From positions 1 through 5,102 of the forward strand of contig JACNLR010000128.1 of assembly GCA_014381385.1 (NCBI GenBank): a stretch of 5,102 nt of DNA, read 5' to 3'. The notes beneath the pieces were generated by a model. That model saw nothing but the letters and a program-made list of their open reading frames with translations. It had not been told where the DNA came from and did not search any database. The position numbers and the translations under genes are program-made. The stretch is from Planctomycetota bacterium. Its GTDB lineage: Bacteria > Planctomycetota > Phycisphaerae > Phycisphaerales > SM1A02. Shown piece by piece: positions 4,438-5,102 of the stretch (positions within the stretch are counted from its first letter, which is position 1; every line of letters begins with the position of its first letter).

Positions 4438-5102
4438 GCCAATGCTTCGTCAACGGAGGAAAAGATTTTCGTCGCTGTTTCTGTAATGAATGGTGAAGGC
4501 GGTTTTGCCGGTTTCCAAACTACATATACTTCCTTGGTGTGTTCCCACGCGTGTTGTAGTTCCCGCTCAACGCCGCTTGATAAACCTGGTACGCCGCCGG
4601 GAAGTTCTGGCACAAGGGAAACAATCATGTCGGACTGGTCAATCAACCTAAAGTCGCGCATATATATTTGGCCATCGATATCACCTGCAATATCTAATAT
4701 TTCACGCACGGAAACGCGCATCGGATCACCGCCCTGCTTACCACCAAAAGCATGCGCCTCAACTTCAATCCAATCCTTGCCCTGTTTCGCAGCTTCAATA
4801 CCACGATCAAGGAGTAGTTTTTCGTCTACATCTGCAGGGTCAAACGAAATGAAGTGCTCTGCAAGTGCAGCTCTAAACTGGTCTATTTCTTCAAGGATAT
4901 CCGGCATATCAACAACATGGCTCATTGGAAAACTTGGATAGACTTTCTTTAAGTTATTTCGGGCTATCAATCTGTAACACGTTTCTGTTGTGTCTTGATG
5001 ACGCCCTCGACTCAAAACATAAAATGAGTTTCTACAACCACATGCTTGGGCCATTAACTCTGTTGCGAGAATTTCTTCTTCTCGCCAGACCATGCAATCT
5101 TT
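4386..5102 (-). CDS. Nucleoside 2-deoxyribosyltransferase-like protein, N-terminus beyond the window edge
   Basis: The frame is open to the right edge. An ATG at 5093 exists, but the three codons before it are also open, and residues from there (MVWREEEILATELMAQACG, then FYVLSRG) look like the end of a preceding domain. The start is therefore probably outside; a P-loop kinase-like N-terminal domain is my inference. Numbering from 5093, residues 49-223 resemble the nucleoside 2-deoxyribosyltransferase fold: KVYPSFPMSHV at the first strand, FISFDP, RDFRLIDQSDMIVSLVPE, and LSSGVERELQHA. The last aligns with the G-T-x-x-E-L-G-x-A active-site motif of that family, placing the likely catalytic Glu at 178. 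It may act on nucleotides or a modified nucleoside, but the substrate is unknown. The 3' end overlaps truA by 52 bp in convergent orientation. Confidence 0.7.
   Translation of the reverse strand, partial: KDCMVWREEEILATELMAQACGCRNSFYVLSRGRHQDTTETCYRLIARNNLKKVYPSFPMSHVVDMPDILEEIDQFRAALAEHFISFDPADVDEKLLLDRGIEAAKQGKDWIEVEAHAFGGKQGGDPMRVSVREILDIAGDIDGQIYMRDFRLIDQSDMIVSLVPELPGGVPGLSSGVERELQHAWEHTKEVYVVWKPAKPPSPFITETATKIFSSVDEALAYFSEQGFFEMASLFGN

Noticed and set aside
4486..4941. 151-codon plus-strand open frame opposite the deoxyribosyltransferase-like gene
   Set aside because: It is serine/threonine-rich, shows no family resemblance and lies antisense to a gene with clear conserved motifs, so it is a shadow frame.

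Overview
The window reads as bacterial chromosome of moderate GC carrying mostly housekeeping genes. The best guess is a planctomycete-like lineage (Phycisphaerae or a relative). This rests on the secreted right-handed beta-helix protein with 25-residue coils and on the style of the YqaA, BshB1-like and kinase/deoxyribosyltransferase-like proteins. No rRNA or other decisive marker is present, so the assignment is tentative.

The layout is seven genes in strictly alternating orientation. They are a secreted beta-helix protein (-, interrupted by an in-frame stop), moaA (+), a YqaA-type membrane protein (-), dut (+), a PIG-L/BshB1-type deacetylase (-), truA (+), and a nucleoside 2-deoxyribosyltransferase-like protein (-, running off the right edge). 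No two adjacent genes share a strand, so there is no operon. All three convergent junctions overlap at or past the stop codons (4, 4 and 52 bp). The divergent gaps are short: about 113 bp, 40 bp and 224 bp, the last one filled by a repeat array.

Region by region: 1-513 is the beta-helix gene, whose frame continues with matching coil residues beyond its TAA at 37-39. Positions 514-626 form a divergent promoter region with an operator-like inverted repeat. Positions 627-1652 encode GTP 3',8-cyclase of molybdenum cofactor synthesis. Positions 1649-2236 encode a polytopic VTT/DedA-superfamily protein. Positions 2277-2720 encode trimeric dUTPase. Positions 2717-3397 encode a zinc deacetylase. Positions 3398-3621 contain eleven perfect copies of the 13-bp core GGAGTCTGACCCC separated by short purine-only spacers. 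Positions 3622-4437 encode tRNA pseudouridine synthase A, and 4386-5102 the partial last gene.

The genes do not form one pathway. They touch cofactor synthesis (moaA), nucleotide-pool care (dut, possibly the last gene), tRNA modification (truA) and possibly thiol metabolism (the deacetylase). The most notable signals are regulatory and structural: a recurring -10-like hexamer (TANNNT) 6-7 bp upstream of four start codons, which suggests leaderless mRNAs; the repeat array between two divergent genes; the fully alternating, stop-overlapping gene order; and the in-frame stop inside a beta-helix coil. I see no transposase, CRISPR array, tRNA or rRNA.
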